Assembly: GCA_027489095.1 (NCBI GenBank)
Contig: JAIYAL010000171.1
Coordinates: forward strand, 1 to 53,788
Length of the DNA: 53,788 nt
Source: Erythrobacteraceae bacterium
Lineage (GTDB): Bacteria; Pseudomonadota; Alphaproteobacteria; Sphingomonadales; Sphingomonadaceae
Reading direction: 5' to 3'
The stretch's first letter is position 1, and the number at the start of each line of letters is the position of its first letter. The notes under the pieces are model-generated. The model saw only the letters and a program-made list of their open reading frames with translations. It ran no database searches and had not been told where the DNA came from. A program made the translations under genes and the position numbers. Below are positions 9,345-17,498 of this stretch, in pieces.

Positions 9345-11197
9345 CAGTAGGTCAGCACCACGTTGGCGAGGATGGAGACGAACTCCCGCCCACCGCCGCG
9401 CGCGGTGAACAGGTCGCGGAAGCCCTCTCCCGCCAGCAGCGTCGCTGCGGAAAGGCGGAACACGATGTTCTGGTTGGCATGGGGCCGCCAGATCGCTGAG
9501 GCCGAAAGGTCAAAGCCGATGTCCCTGGGGATCGAGCCTTCGTTCCTGAGCACCTGCAATGTCGAAGTGTCCTCGAACCAAAGGTGGTTGGCATTGGCGG
9601 ACAGGCGCAATTGCGGCGTGAGGTCGAAATCAGCGCCCGTGCCCAGCAGGATCAGGCCGGGGTTGTTGAAATTTGATTGCCCCTGCTCCTTCGAGCTGCG
9701 CAGCGAATTGAGAATGCCGTTGCGGCCGTTGATACTGATCGCCCGCCCGCCGCCCGCAAAGGGAATGGTCTGGCGGATCCAGTAGGAGGTGTCCGCGCCC
9801 GCGAAGACGGGGTTCTCGAAGATCGCGTCGTAGCCGGTTTCCTTGTTGTCATAGGGATCGGAATCGCCGCTGGCATAGGCGGCAGACAGGCGCAGGCGCA
9901 TCCAGTCGCGGTCGTAGCTCGCTTCCATTGCGGCGAACTGCGCGTTGATGTCCGCCGGGCGGTCGGTGAAAAAGGAATTCCGGTCCTCGCCCAGCGCCCA
10001 GTAGAAGCTCCCCGTAAGGTTCACCCGGCCGATGCGCCCGTCGAGGTTGTAGCCGAGATAGACGACATCATAATCGCGGCCCCGCAGCGTCCCCAGCAAG
10101 GCGGGGCGCACCGGGAAGCCGTTGTCGTCGATCTCGATATCATTGCCCTCGCGGTTGCGATTGTAGACCGCGGTGATCTGGCTGGTGAGGGCGGGGATCA
10201 GGAAATCCTGCCGGTAGACATTGGCGACGAACACCAGGTCGTCGCGCGGACGCTGGACCACCGAATTGAGGCCCGAATTGGTGTCTTTCTCGAGCCGCCA
10301 GAACGCGCCCAGGTTGAATTGAAATCGGTTGTTGTCCCGCGATCCGAACAGGCGCACGCCCAACTGCTGATCGTTGAACAGAAAGCCCCGGAAGTCCGAC
10401 TGGAAGGGCTGGATCCCGGCGCGGATCGACAGAAAATCGAACCGGTCATTGTCGAACTGCCCGAAGTGGTAATCGACGAAGGCTTCCTGCACCCCGAGGA
10501 AGTGATCGAGCCGGTGGCTGGAGCGCGAAGGTTCAACGAACAGCACGCGCCGCTCGGGCACGTCGACATAGTTCACGTTGTAGGCGAAGGTGACGCGGTA
10601 TTCGATGCTGGGCGGCTTGAAGGTGGTCGATCCCTTCAGAAGCGCGAAGCCGGCGATGAAGGTCTGGCTGAAGACCTGGCTGAAATCCTTGCCGAACACA
10701 TCGTTGCGGTCAGGGTCCTCGGTGGTCTGGACGCCGACAGGTATGGGGAAGGTGCGCGGCTCGTAGACGGAGTCCGAAATGAGGTTGGCGACGAAGAACC
10801 AATCGTCTTCCTTGATCGGCAACCACGGCACTTTTGCCCGATTGATCGGGCGGTCGCCCTTGTAGGTGTTCTGATTGTAGGGATCGAACAGGTTCTCCTT
10901 GACCAGCCCCAAGCTCTCGATCAGCCGCCAGCGGTCGGGGATCGGCACCTGTTCGGTCGGGAAAGCCTCGGGCGGCGGCGCGCGGATGGCGCCTTCGTTG
11001 CGCTGCTCAATCCTTTCAGGCAGCGGCGCGGTGTAGCCGGGACGTGTCCGGCCATTGATGATCTGCGGATCGACCGGGGGGATGTCCTTGTCCCAGTCCT
11101 GCGCCGTTTCCTCAGCGGGCGGCAGGGCCGGCGGCTGCGCTTCCTCGGGCGGAGGGCTCGCCTGGAGCAACAACAGCGCGGGCAGGATCGGCCCCAT
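9344..11197 (-). CDS. Outer-membrane beta-barrel protein, putative porin of a porin-cytochrome complex
   Basis: The 617-residue product has a short hydrophobic N-terminus (MGPILPALLLLQA), a Pro/Glu-rich linker to about residue 90, then alternating amphipathic strands rich in Tyr, Phe and Asn. It ends in a classical outer-membrane strand (SILANVVLTY). No CXXCH is present. The leader lacks basic residues, so the signal peptide is atypical. I cannot assign a family; it is reminiscent of large porins encoded beside multiheme cytochromes. It is immediately adjacent to the HbpS-like lipoprotein gene upstream and overlaps the decaheme gene downstream by one base. From this context it may form the outer-membrane sheath for the cytochrome; this is inference. 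Confidence 0.7.
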   Translation of the reverse strand: MGPILPALLLLQASPPPEEAQPPALPPAEETAQDWDKDIPPVDPQIINGRTRPGYTAPLPERIEQRNEGAIRAPPPEAFPTEQVPIPDRWRLIESLGLVKENLFDPYNQNTYKGDRPINRAKVPWLPIKEDDWFFVANLISDSVYEPRTFPIPVGVQTTEDPDRNDVFGKDFSQVFSQTFIAGFALLKGSTTFKPPSIEYRVTFAYNVNYVDVPERRVLFVEPSRSSHRLDHFLGVQEAFVDYHFGQFDNDRFDFLSIRAGIQPFQSDFRGFLFNDQQLGVRLFGSRDNNRFQFNLGAFWRLEKDTNSGLNSVVQRPRDDLVFVANVYRQDFLIPALTSQITAVYNRNREGNDIEIDDNGFPVRPALLGTLRGRDYDVVYLGYNLDGRIGRVNLTGSFYWALGEDRNSFFTDRPADINAQFAAMEASYDRDWMRLRLSAAYASGDSDPYDNKETGYDAIFENPVFAGADTSYWIRQTIPFAGGGRAISINGRNGILNSLRSSKEQGQSNFNNPGLILLGTGADFDLTPQLRLSANANHLWFEDTSTLQVLRNEGSIPRDIGFDLSASAIWRPHANQNIVFRLSAATLLAGEGFRDLFTARGGGREFVSILANVVLTY

Positions 11198-13147
11198 CTA
11201 CAGCCCCTCGCACACGTTCTGCGCGGCCGTGTCGAGGAACGGCGCGAAGGGGCAGCCGACATAGCGCAGCCGCACCTGACGGCTGCCGACCTGCACAATG
11301 ATGCGGTCAGCGCGGATCGCAGCGGGCGCATTGCCGAGGCCTCCGCCGAGCCGCACTCCGGCGTTGCTGAGGCCGAGGAAACTGATCATGTCATCCTGAT
11401 CGATCCCGTCACCCGAAACGCCAATCGCGCCGATCAGCGTGCTGCCCCGGTAGATCGGCACCGCGCCGGGAAAGATCTGGATGCCGTTGGCAAGCCGCGA
11501 ATTGCCGCCCGCTACCCCCGGAAGCCCGGTGCAGGCACGAGGGGTGTCCGTCCCGCTCGCGCCGGTCACAAAGCCGAGATGCTGGGCGAGATTGCCGACA
11601 ATCAGCGCCGATTGCAGCCCGGTCGAGAACGGGCTGAACTGCTGGATAGGGCGCGACAGCGGGCCGTTCGGCTGACCCACCTCGCCATCGGGGAAATAGG
11701 GGCGTGCAAGGTTGCCCACGGAGCGGTTGGCTAACCCGAATGCGCCCCCCAGCGCGTTCGCATCGCCGAGAAAGGTGCGCGTCCGGGCGACGAATTGCGG
11801 CACCTCGCCGCTGGCCGCCAGAAGGTCAGCGGCGGCGAACCTTCCGGAGAAGAAGCCCGCGGTGCGCGCCTTCTGCAAGCTCACATCAATGCCGAAGATG
11901 GGCGCATCGGGCGAGCGCACGATGCCGAGCACGCTCCCGCGCGTATCGACGAGGCTGATCGTTACCTGCGCGCGGCTGTCGAGCGGCTGACGGATCTGCG
12001 CCCGCGCGCGGCTCATGACGGAGAAGGCTTCCTCGAGGATCGCCCGCGCCTCTGCGGCGGTGACCGGGCTGGCGACGTCGCCCGCGTCGGTCGCGGCGCG
12101 GACGGGATAGCGGTTGACCCCTGCTCCGTTCGTCAAGACGAAGGCGTCACGATTGGCAAATTCCGCCGAGGTCGCAGCGCGCACGCCCGAAGCCTCGGTG
12201 CCATAGGCCGCGCCCGGCAGCAGGCCCGCGCCGGCGTAATAACCCGCCACCGGCACCAGCGCGCCTGCCGTGCCAGCAAAGCTCACGCCTGCGACAGTGC
12301 CGATCTGGCCATATTCGATGTCGGTGTAGCGCAGCGCCGTGCCGTCGGCGGTGATGCGGTTGGCGCGGATTGAATCGGGCGCCGCGAAGCCCACCGTCCC
12401 GGCCAGCGCGATCGCCTCGTCGAGGTCATTGTCCCGGTCGAGCACATTGGTGTCGAGGCCGTAGACCCCGTCGGCGATCACCCCGATGCCGCCCACCACC
12501 ACGCCGTTCTTGTAAAGCGGGAAGCCGCCTGCGTCCGCTGCCAGACCGAGCGGGGAGCGTTTGGGGCCGATCAAACCGTCGCTCGCGCGGGCGGCAAGAT
12601 CGGAGCAGGGAAGCTGGCTGAACTGTACCCCGAACAGCGGGCCGCTCTCCAGCCCCGCAGTGCTCGGCGCAGGCGGGAAGTGCTCCTGCACGATCATGCT
12701 CGCGGTGCGGCTCGAAAAGGCGTTGCCGCCGCTCGAAAGATAGGCGCCGGTCAGGGCCTTGGCGATCGCTGCGCCGGCGCTGGGGATGGTGAGCCCCTGC
12801 GCATCCCGGCTCGTGCCATCGGGCGCGGCTGGGATGCGGGCGGTGGCGGCGGCGCCCGGCATGGCAAAGACGGCAAGGACATTGCCGACCCGGTCGGTCA
12901 CCGCGATGGTCGCCGCGCCGCCCCGCGCGCGCGCTTCGGCGGCGGCCTGGGCGATGATGCTGCCGACCTCGGCGCCCGAGAGGCTCTCGGCCGCAGGCAC
13001 GGCGAAGACCTGCCCGGCGGGCGGCGGAGTGGGCGTCGGGGTGGGCGTGGGGGTGCCGCCGCCACCGGAGCTGCTGCCCCCGCCCCCGCAGGACGCGAGC
13101 ACCAGCGCGCTTGCCGCCAGCCAGCCCGTGGTGCCCCCCTGCCGCAT
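11198..13147 (-). CDS. Lipoprotein with two HbpS/GlcG-like (DUF336) domains
   Basis: The 649-residue product has a lipoprotein signal with lipobox LASC (C20), then Gly/Ser and Thr-Pro repeats acting as a linker. Two copies of an HbpS/GlcG-type fold follow. The first begins near residue 50 (ATIAVTDRVGNVLAVFAMPGA) and ends with a GGIGVIADG segment. The second begins near residue 360 (VTISLVDTRGSVLGIVRSPDA) and ends with the typical GAIGVSGDGIDQDD. Related proteins bind heme or sense redox state outside the membrane. Between cytochrome genes, a role in heme supply or as an electron-transfer accessory is plausible but unproven. The gene starts 2 bp after the stop of the c554-like gene and ends directly at the start of the barrel gene. 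Confidence 0.75.
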   Translation of the reverse strand: MRQGGTTGWLAASALVLASCGGGGSSSGGGGTPTPTPTPTPPPAGQVFAVPAAESLSGAEVGSIIAQAAAEARARGGAATIAVTDRVGNVLAVFAMPGAAATARIPAAPDGTSRDAQGLTIPSAGAAIAKALTGAYLSSGGNAFSSRTASMIVQEHFPPAPSTAGLESGPLFGVQFSQLPCSDLAARASDGLIGPKRSPLGLAADAGGFPLYKNGVVVGGIGVIADGVYGLDTNVLDRDNDLDEAIALAGTVGFAAPDSIRANRITADGTALRYTDIEYGQIGTVAGVSFAGTAGALVPVAGYYAGAGLLPGAAYGTEASGVRAATSAEFANRDAFVLTNGAGVNRYPVRAATDAGDVASPVTAAEARAILEEAFSVMSRARAQIRQPLDSRAQVTISLVDTRGSVLGIVRSPDAPIFGIDVSLQKARTAGFFSGRFAAADLLAASGEVPQFVARTRTFLGDANALGGAFGLANRSVGNLARPYFPDGEVGQPNGPLSRPIQQFSPFSTGLQSALIVGNLAQHLGFVTGASGTDTPRACTGLPGVAGGNSRLANGIQIFPGAVPIYRGSTLIGAIGVSGDGIDQDDMISFLGLSNAGVRLGGGLGNAPAAIRADRIIVQVGSRQVRLRYVGCPFAPFLDTAAQNVCEGL

Positions 13148-13149
13148 CG

Positions 13150-14535
13150 CTACTGCAGCCTGCCGATCGCGGTGCTCGCGGATTTGAGCGCGGCGCGGAA
13201 ATCGGCCGGGCGGTAGGCATTCGGCTCCTCGACCGCCTTGTAGGCGCGCGCGATGTCACCGCGGATACCCGCCGCCGCTCCCTGCGTTATCCGGCCTTCA
13301 CGCACCAGCGCATTGAGCAGTGTGTCGATCGCCATCACCGCCTGCACCGATCCGGCGTAGTCGGTGAAGCGCGGGCTCGTCGCCTCGCCGGCGATGATGC
13401 CGATGACCTTGAAGGCGTCCACACCCGCATAGGCGCGGGCCCCGAGCGCATCAGACAGCGCGCCCGCCTTTGCCGAAAGCGCCTGCGCGGCGGCGCGCGC
13501 CTCGCCCGGCCCTTGACCCATCGCCTTGTGGAAGTCGCGCGCAGCGGTCTGGAAGGCGCTCGCCTCACCCGGGACCAGGGCGCCCGCGACCGCCTGCAAC
13601 ATGATCATGTTCTCGTCATTGAAGGGCGGGTTGCCGAAGGGGATTGGCCGGCCGGGATTGGTCTCGAAGGTGAGCTTGCGATTTGGCCCGTCGGTGATCT
13701 GGCGGTGGCAGGAGTGGCAATCGAGGAAGGTGAACTGCGGGAAGGCGCCTTCGAAGGCGAACTTGGGCTGCGCGAAGAGGCTGGTCGAACGGCGCACCGC
13801 CTCGGCCTGCCCCACAGCCCAGACGCGCACCGAACTCGCGCCTCCCTTGCGCGCGGCATAATCGGCATCGAAATTGTGGTGCTGCTGGAGCGCGCTGAAC
13901 AGGTCGAGCTCAAAGGAGATGCGCGGGTGGCCGGCGGCCATCATCGCATGGGTGACGAATTGGCCGGGTTTCGCGGATCCGTAGTGGCAATCGAGGCAGA
14001 CGTTCGCGCGCGCCTTGGGGTTGCCCAGCGGGGCCAGCCCGGCGGCGACGTTGGTGGCATGGGTGGCCGGCAACGCATAGTGCTCGGCGAGCCACGTGCC
14101 GCCGGATGGGCCGTGGCAGCTCTCGCAGCCAACTCCGTCGGTCAGCGTGAACTTCGGCCCTCGCTGGCCGGTGGGCGCATTGGTCGCATGGCAGCCGAGG
14201 CAGGCCGGGGCCGATTGCGCATTGCCGAGCCCGAGGCTGGCGGCGATCTGCTGCCCCCTGCGGCCGCCGAGAACGGCATAGGCGCGGCTATGCGCGCCCG
14301 ACGGCGAGGAGGGCTCCTGCCAGGTGGCGATCTCGTCCTGCCGCACCACCGCACCATTGCCTTCGGCCCGGCCGTGGCAGGTCGATCCCGCGCAGGTCGC
14401 CACGCCTTCGAATGTGCCGTTTCCGATCGCGCCAGAAGCCGGATAGAGCGCAGCGATTAGCAGCACCGCAATCGCGCGCAGCAGCCCGCGCCTTAGCGTG
14501 AGGCCAGCGATCACATCCGCCCAAGATTGGCTCAT
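13150..14535 (-). CDS. Cytochrome c554-like multiheme protein
   Basis: I place the start at the ATG at 14535 (MSQSWADVIAGLTLRR), which gives a signal-anchor or signal peptide (residues 20-36); the open frame upstream to 14757 has no such leader. The 461-residue product has four CXXCH sites (CLGCH, CESCH, CLDCH, CHSCH, at about 110, 138, 178 and 271) and one expanded site, CAGSTCH, at 48-54 (CX4CH). The first half resembles the cytochrome c554 domain found in multiheme oxidoreductases. The C-terminal ~180 residues are helical and lack hemes. It is the first gene of the four-gene minus-strand cytochrome group and is separated from the upstream group by 145 bp. Confidence 0.8.
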   Translation of the reverse strand: MSQSWADVIAGLTLRRGLLRAIAVLLIAALYPASGAIGNGTFEGVATCAGSTCHGRAEGNGAVVRQDEIATWQEPSSPSGAHSRAYAVLGGRRGQQIAASLGLGNAQSAPACLGCHATNAPTGQRGPKFTLTDGVGCESCHGPSGGTWLAEHYALPATHATNVAAGLAPLGNPKARANVCLDCHYGSAKPGQFVTHAMMAAGHPRISFELDLFSALQQHHNFDADYAARKGGASSVRVWAVGQAEAVRRSTSLFAQPKFAFEGAFPQFTFLDCHSCHRQITDGPNRKLTFETNPGRPIPFGNPPFNDENMIMLQAVAGALVPGEASAFQTAARDFHKAMGQGPGEARAAAQALSAKAGALSDALGARAYAGVDAFKVIGIIAGEATSPRFTDYAGSVQAVMAIDTLLNALVREGRITQGAAAGIRGDIARAYKAVEEPNAYRPADFRAALKSASTAIGRLQ

Positions 14536-14608
14536 CCCATCCCCCCCGAGATGTCGGTACGACAAACCATTTGCTTGCCGAGTCCACCGGCCCGTATCCC
14601 TGCCTCTT

Positions 14609-14624
14609 GTCCCAAGCTTGGGAC
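14609..14624. promoter_or_regulatory. 16-bp perfect palindrome upstream of the c554-like gene
   Basis: GTCCCAAGCTTGGGAC is a perfect palindrome 74 bp upstream of the c554-like start, in the only sizeable gap of the minus-strand gene array. It could be an operator for an internal promoter. A second short inverted repeat (GGCCGC/GCGGCC, 14665-14678) lies between it and the preceding stop. Confidence 0.4.
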
Positions 14625-14680
14625 CGCGATGCAACCATTCAAAGCAGCTTGCGCCCGCTTTAGCGGCCGCCTGCGGCCAA

Positions 14681-15427
14681 TCAGTCGCCGCTGGCTTCCG
14701 CTGAAGCCTCGAGGCTCGTGGCGAGCGATTCGAGCTGCACCGCGCAACCCTTGGCAATCAGCGCCTCGGCCAGTGCGTCGGGGGCTTCGAACTCGCCATC
14801 GAGCAGCACGAAGTTGATCTGCGCGCTGGTGGCATTGTCGGGCCCGGTGATGGTGTAGGGCGCGCCCTCTACGATCGGCAGGCGCGCCGGATCGAGTGCG
14901 GCGACCGTCACGGTGTCGTCGAAAGTCACATCGACCGCCGCGCCGTTCTCGCGATTGAACATCCGGTAGGTGCTGGTGCCGGGCGAACCGGGCCGCCACA
15001 GGCGGACAGTCGCGAAATCATAGAGACACACCGTGCCCGAGCGGGTGACGTCGACATACCACAGGCTGGGGTTGGTGGGATTGCCCTCGGGATCGCCGCG
15101 CACGGCCCCGGTACGCACACGGGTGGCGGCGCGCTTGCGGGTCAGCGAGGCGAAACGGTCGACGGCAACCTGCGGGCGGTCGCCGACGCGGAAGGTGCCG
15201 GCGCCCTTGATCACGCGGGTCCCTTCGGCCGTCAGCACGGTCACCACATCGCCTTCTTTCAGCGCGATCGAGGCATTGTCATCGAGCTTGGTGCCGACCG
15301 GATATCTGGTCGCGGATGGCCCGGTCGACTTGACCACCACCCCGGCCATTGCCGCGACCGGCAGCGCGAGCGCAGCGCCAGCCAGAACCAGCGTCCGAAA
15401 CAGCGACTTGAAGCTATCCGAGAACAT
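14681..15427 (-). CDS. Secreted FecR-like hypothetical protein
   Basis: The start at 15427 is chosen because a GAGGGAGGAA ribosome-binding site precedes it and it gives a clean signal peptide (residues 9-28, LPVAAMA). The mature ~220 residues are beta-rich. The segment VGTKLDDNASIALKEGDVVTVLTAEGTRVIKGAGTF resembles the FecR-type sandwich domain, but the match is loose. No catalytic motif is visible. The 5' end overlaps the end of the cyclase gene by 14 bp, so the two are probably translated together. The product may be the periplasmic partner of the cyclase's CHASE2 sensor domain; this is inference from context only. Confidence 0.6.
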   Translation of the reverse strand: MFSDSFKSLFRTLVLAGAALALPVAAMAGVVVKSTGPSATRYPVGTKLDDNASIALKEGDVVTVLTAEGTRVIKGAGTFRVGDRPQVAVDRFASLTRKRAATRVRTGAVRGDPEGNPTNPSLWYVDVTRSGTVCLYDFATVRLWRPGSPGTSTYRMFNRENGAAVDVTFDDTVTVAALDPARLPIVEGAPYTITGPDNATSAQINFVLLDGEFEAPDALAEALIAKGCAVQLESLATSLEASAEASGD

Positions 15428-17456
15428 AAGTTCCTCCCTCGTCCATCGCTTGCATACGCCGGACAAGATTGCCTAGCGCTGAATCATTCGGGTGGCGAGC
15501 GGCGACCGCTTGCACCAGATTTAGGGCGGCGCCGCGGTCCTGCGCGGCAAGCGCGCTCGCTTCGGCAAGTATTGTGATGTCCTCGGCGGGAAAATCGGGG
15601 GCGGGTTCGAACAGGTCTACCGCCCGTGCCCGGCCGCGCAGCTGTACCCGGCCCATGGGCCGCCACCAGTCGAGCCCCGAGGACTCGGCAAATTCGCGGC
15701 TCGCCATGATCGCCGAATCCAATGCCTTGTTGGCTGCCTCCAGCCGCGCGGCGGTGTTCATCGAATCCCCCAGCGCGGTGTACTGGATGCGGGTCGCGCC
15801 GCCGAAATTGCCGATCACCGCCTCGCCGAAATGAAGCCCGACGCGGGTCTTGCCGATCGGCGGGAGCATATCGTCCATCGCGGCAACTTCCCTGCGGAAG
15901 GCCTCGCCCGCCTGCCAGATGGCGTAGCCCGCCAGAGCCGCTCGCTCGCCGTCGTCCGGGCGGCTGATCGGAGCGCCCCAGAAAGCAACCACTGCATCGC
16001 CAACGAACTTGTCGATCACCCCGCCGTGGTCGAGCACCACCTGGCTCAAAAGATCGAGATAGCGATTCAGCAGCTTCGCGACCATTTCCGGCGGGATCGC
16101 GTGGCTCATCTTGGTGAAGCCCTCGAGATCGCTGAACATCACGAAGATTTCCCGCTTCTCACCGCCCAGATTGAGCAGTTCGGGCTTGTCGATGATCGCC
16201 TGGGCTATGTCGCGCGGAATGTATTTGCCCAGCGCCCCGGTGGCGAAATTGCGCCGCACCGCGCCCGATGCACGCGCTGTCGACGTGACCGCACCGAAGA
16301 CAATGATCCACCCGACCAACCCGCCGACCGCAGGCAATCCGTAGGTATCGAAATTGTTGACCTGCAACAGAAACGGCGTGCCTTGAAAGAACACGAGCTG
16401 CGCCACACCAAACAGCGCCAGCCGCCGCGCGGGCCATTCGAGCAGCGCGGTCACGACCCCGGCAGCTATCGCCACAACCGCCATGGCCCAAAGCACCCAT
16501 GTCGGGATCGGGCTGAGAACGCGGTCATCGAGCATTTGTGCAATGATCTCGGCATGAACTGCCAGCCCCGGCGGCACTTCGCCAGTGATCGAGGTGAAGG
16601 TCGTCTCGACCCGGTCATAATCGACGATGTCGCCGCCGATCAGCACATATTTGCCGCGAATCTGCTCGGCAAGGAACGGCAACACCTCGGGATCGGGATT
16701 GGCAAAGAGGTCGATCTGGAGCGATGCGAACAGCGGCGCGTCGACGAACTTTGCCCGCCGGTAATCGAGCGCGCCCTGATAGCCTGCGAAAGGCGTAATG
16801 TCAGCGCCAGCCTCGGCCAGCATCCGCCTGCCCAGCAGCGGCGGCAGGCCCTTGACGATGTTCGGCCAAACCCGAGTCGCGCCGAAGGTGTTGTCGAGCC
16901 GGATGCTGGCAGACAGCGCACGGCTGCCGACCAGCTCGCCCTGGAAGGCGTCGAGATATTGCTGTTGTTCGTAGACGACGTCGTCCTGGTTGGTTGCGAC
17001 ATTGGCGTAGGCGACGGCAACTGGCGTCTTCATCCCGCGCAGAGCGGCGACAAGCTCGGCGTCCTCGTCCTGAGGCTGGTCGAACAGAATGTCGATGCCG
17101 ATCGCCTTGGCGCCCATCGTATCGAGGTTGCGCAGGGTGCGCGCCAGCAGGCCGCGATCGAGCGGCGAGCGCTTGCGGGCGTTGATCAGCGTCTGGTCGG
17201 TATAGACCACCAGTACGATGCGATTGTCCTGGGGGGCGAGATCGGCGGCGAAATAGGCTCGCAGGTCATAGAGCGCGCGTTCGGCCTCGCCGGTCAGCGG
17301 GGTGGGCAAGCGGCTATCGGGCAGCACCCAGGAATAGCGCGCGATGAACAGCGCAACGCATAGGAGCATGACGGTCAAGGCCAGCTGGACGGTGCCCGCC
17401 TCGCGCACGTTGCGCCAGCTGCGTGCAAGCAAAGCGAAAGGCGAAGGCGAATGCAT
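15414..17456 (-). CDS. CHASE2-domain class III adenylate/guanylate cyclase
   Basis: The 680-residue protein has an N-terminal membrane helix (about 25-45) and an extracytoplasmic CHASE2 sensor (about 55-320; IVLVVYTDQTL, AIGIDILFDQP, GKYVLIGGDIVDYDR). Two or three further helices follow (about 320-400), then a cytoplasmic class III cyclase domain from about 430. The catalytic motifs are intact: FSDLEGFT and DKFVGDAVVAFW carry both metal-binding aspartates and the lysine typical of ATP-using enzymes, and YTALGDSMNTAARLEA carries the conserved Asn and Arg. It should make cAMP in response to a periplasmic signal. It lies downstream of the CHAT gene (42 bp gap) and overlaps the FecR-like gene. 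It is the only cyclase in a window that also encodes two cyclic-nucleotide-binding domains and a CpdA-like phosphodiesterase. Confidence 0.92.
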   Translation of the reverse strand: MHSPSPFALLARSWRNVREAGTVQLALTVMLLCVALFIARYSWVLPDSRLPTPLTGEAERALYDLRAYFAADLAPQDNRIVLVVYTDQTLINARKRSPLDRGLLARTLRNLDTMGAKAIGIDILFDQPQDEDAELVAALRGMKTPVAVAYANVATNQDDVVYEQQQYLDAFQGELVGSRALSASIRLDNTFGATRVWPNIVKGLPPLLGRRMLAEAGADITPFAGYQGALDYRRAKFVDAPLFASLQIDLFANPDPEVLPFLAEQIRGKYVLIGGDIVDYDRVETTFTSITGEVPPGLAVHAEIIAQMLDDRVLSPIPTWVLWAMAVVAIAAGVVTALLEWPARRLALFGVAQLVFFQGTPFLLQVNNFDTYGLPAVGGLVGWIIVFGAVTSTARASGAVRRNFATGALGKYIPRDIAQAIIDKPELLNLGGEKREIFVMFSDLEGFTKMSHAIPPEMVAKLLNRYLDLLSQVVLDHGGVIDKFVGDAVVAFWGAPISRPDDGERAALAGYAIWQAGEAFRREVAAMDDMLPPIGKTRVGLHFGEAVIGNFGGATRIQYTALGDSMNTAARLEAANKALDSAIMASREFAESSGLDWWRPMGRVQLRGRARAVDLFEPAPDFPAEDITILAEASALAAQDRGAALNLVQAVAARHPNDSALGNLVRRMQAMDEGGTYVLG

Positions 17457-17498
17457 CGCGGCTTACTCCATCGCCCCTCTCACCCGCCCCGATCGCGT

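Noticed and set aside
9677..11734. A 685-codon plus-strand frame
   Set aside because: It is antisense to the outer-membrane barrel and lipoprotein genes, crosses their boundary and has no recognisable domain.
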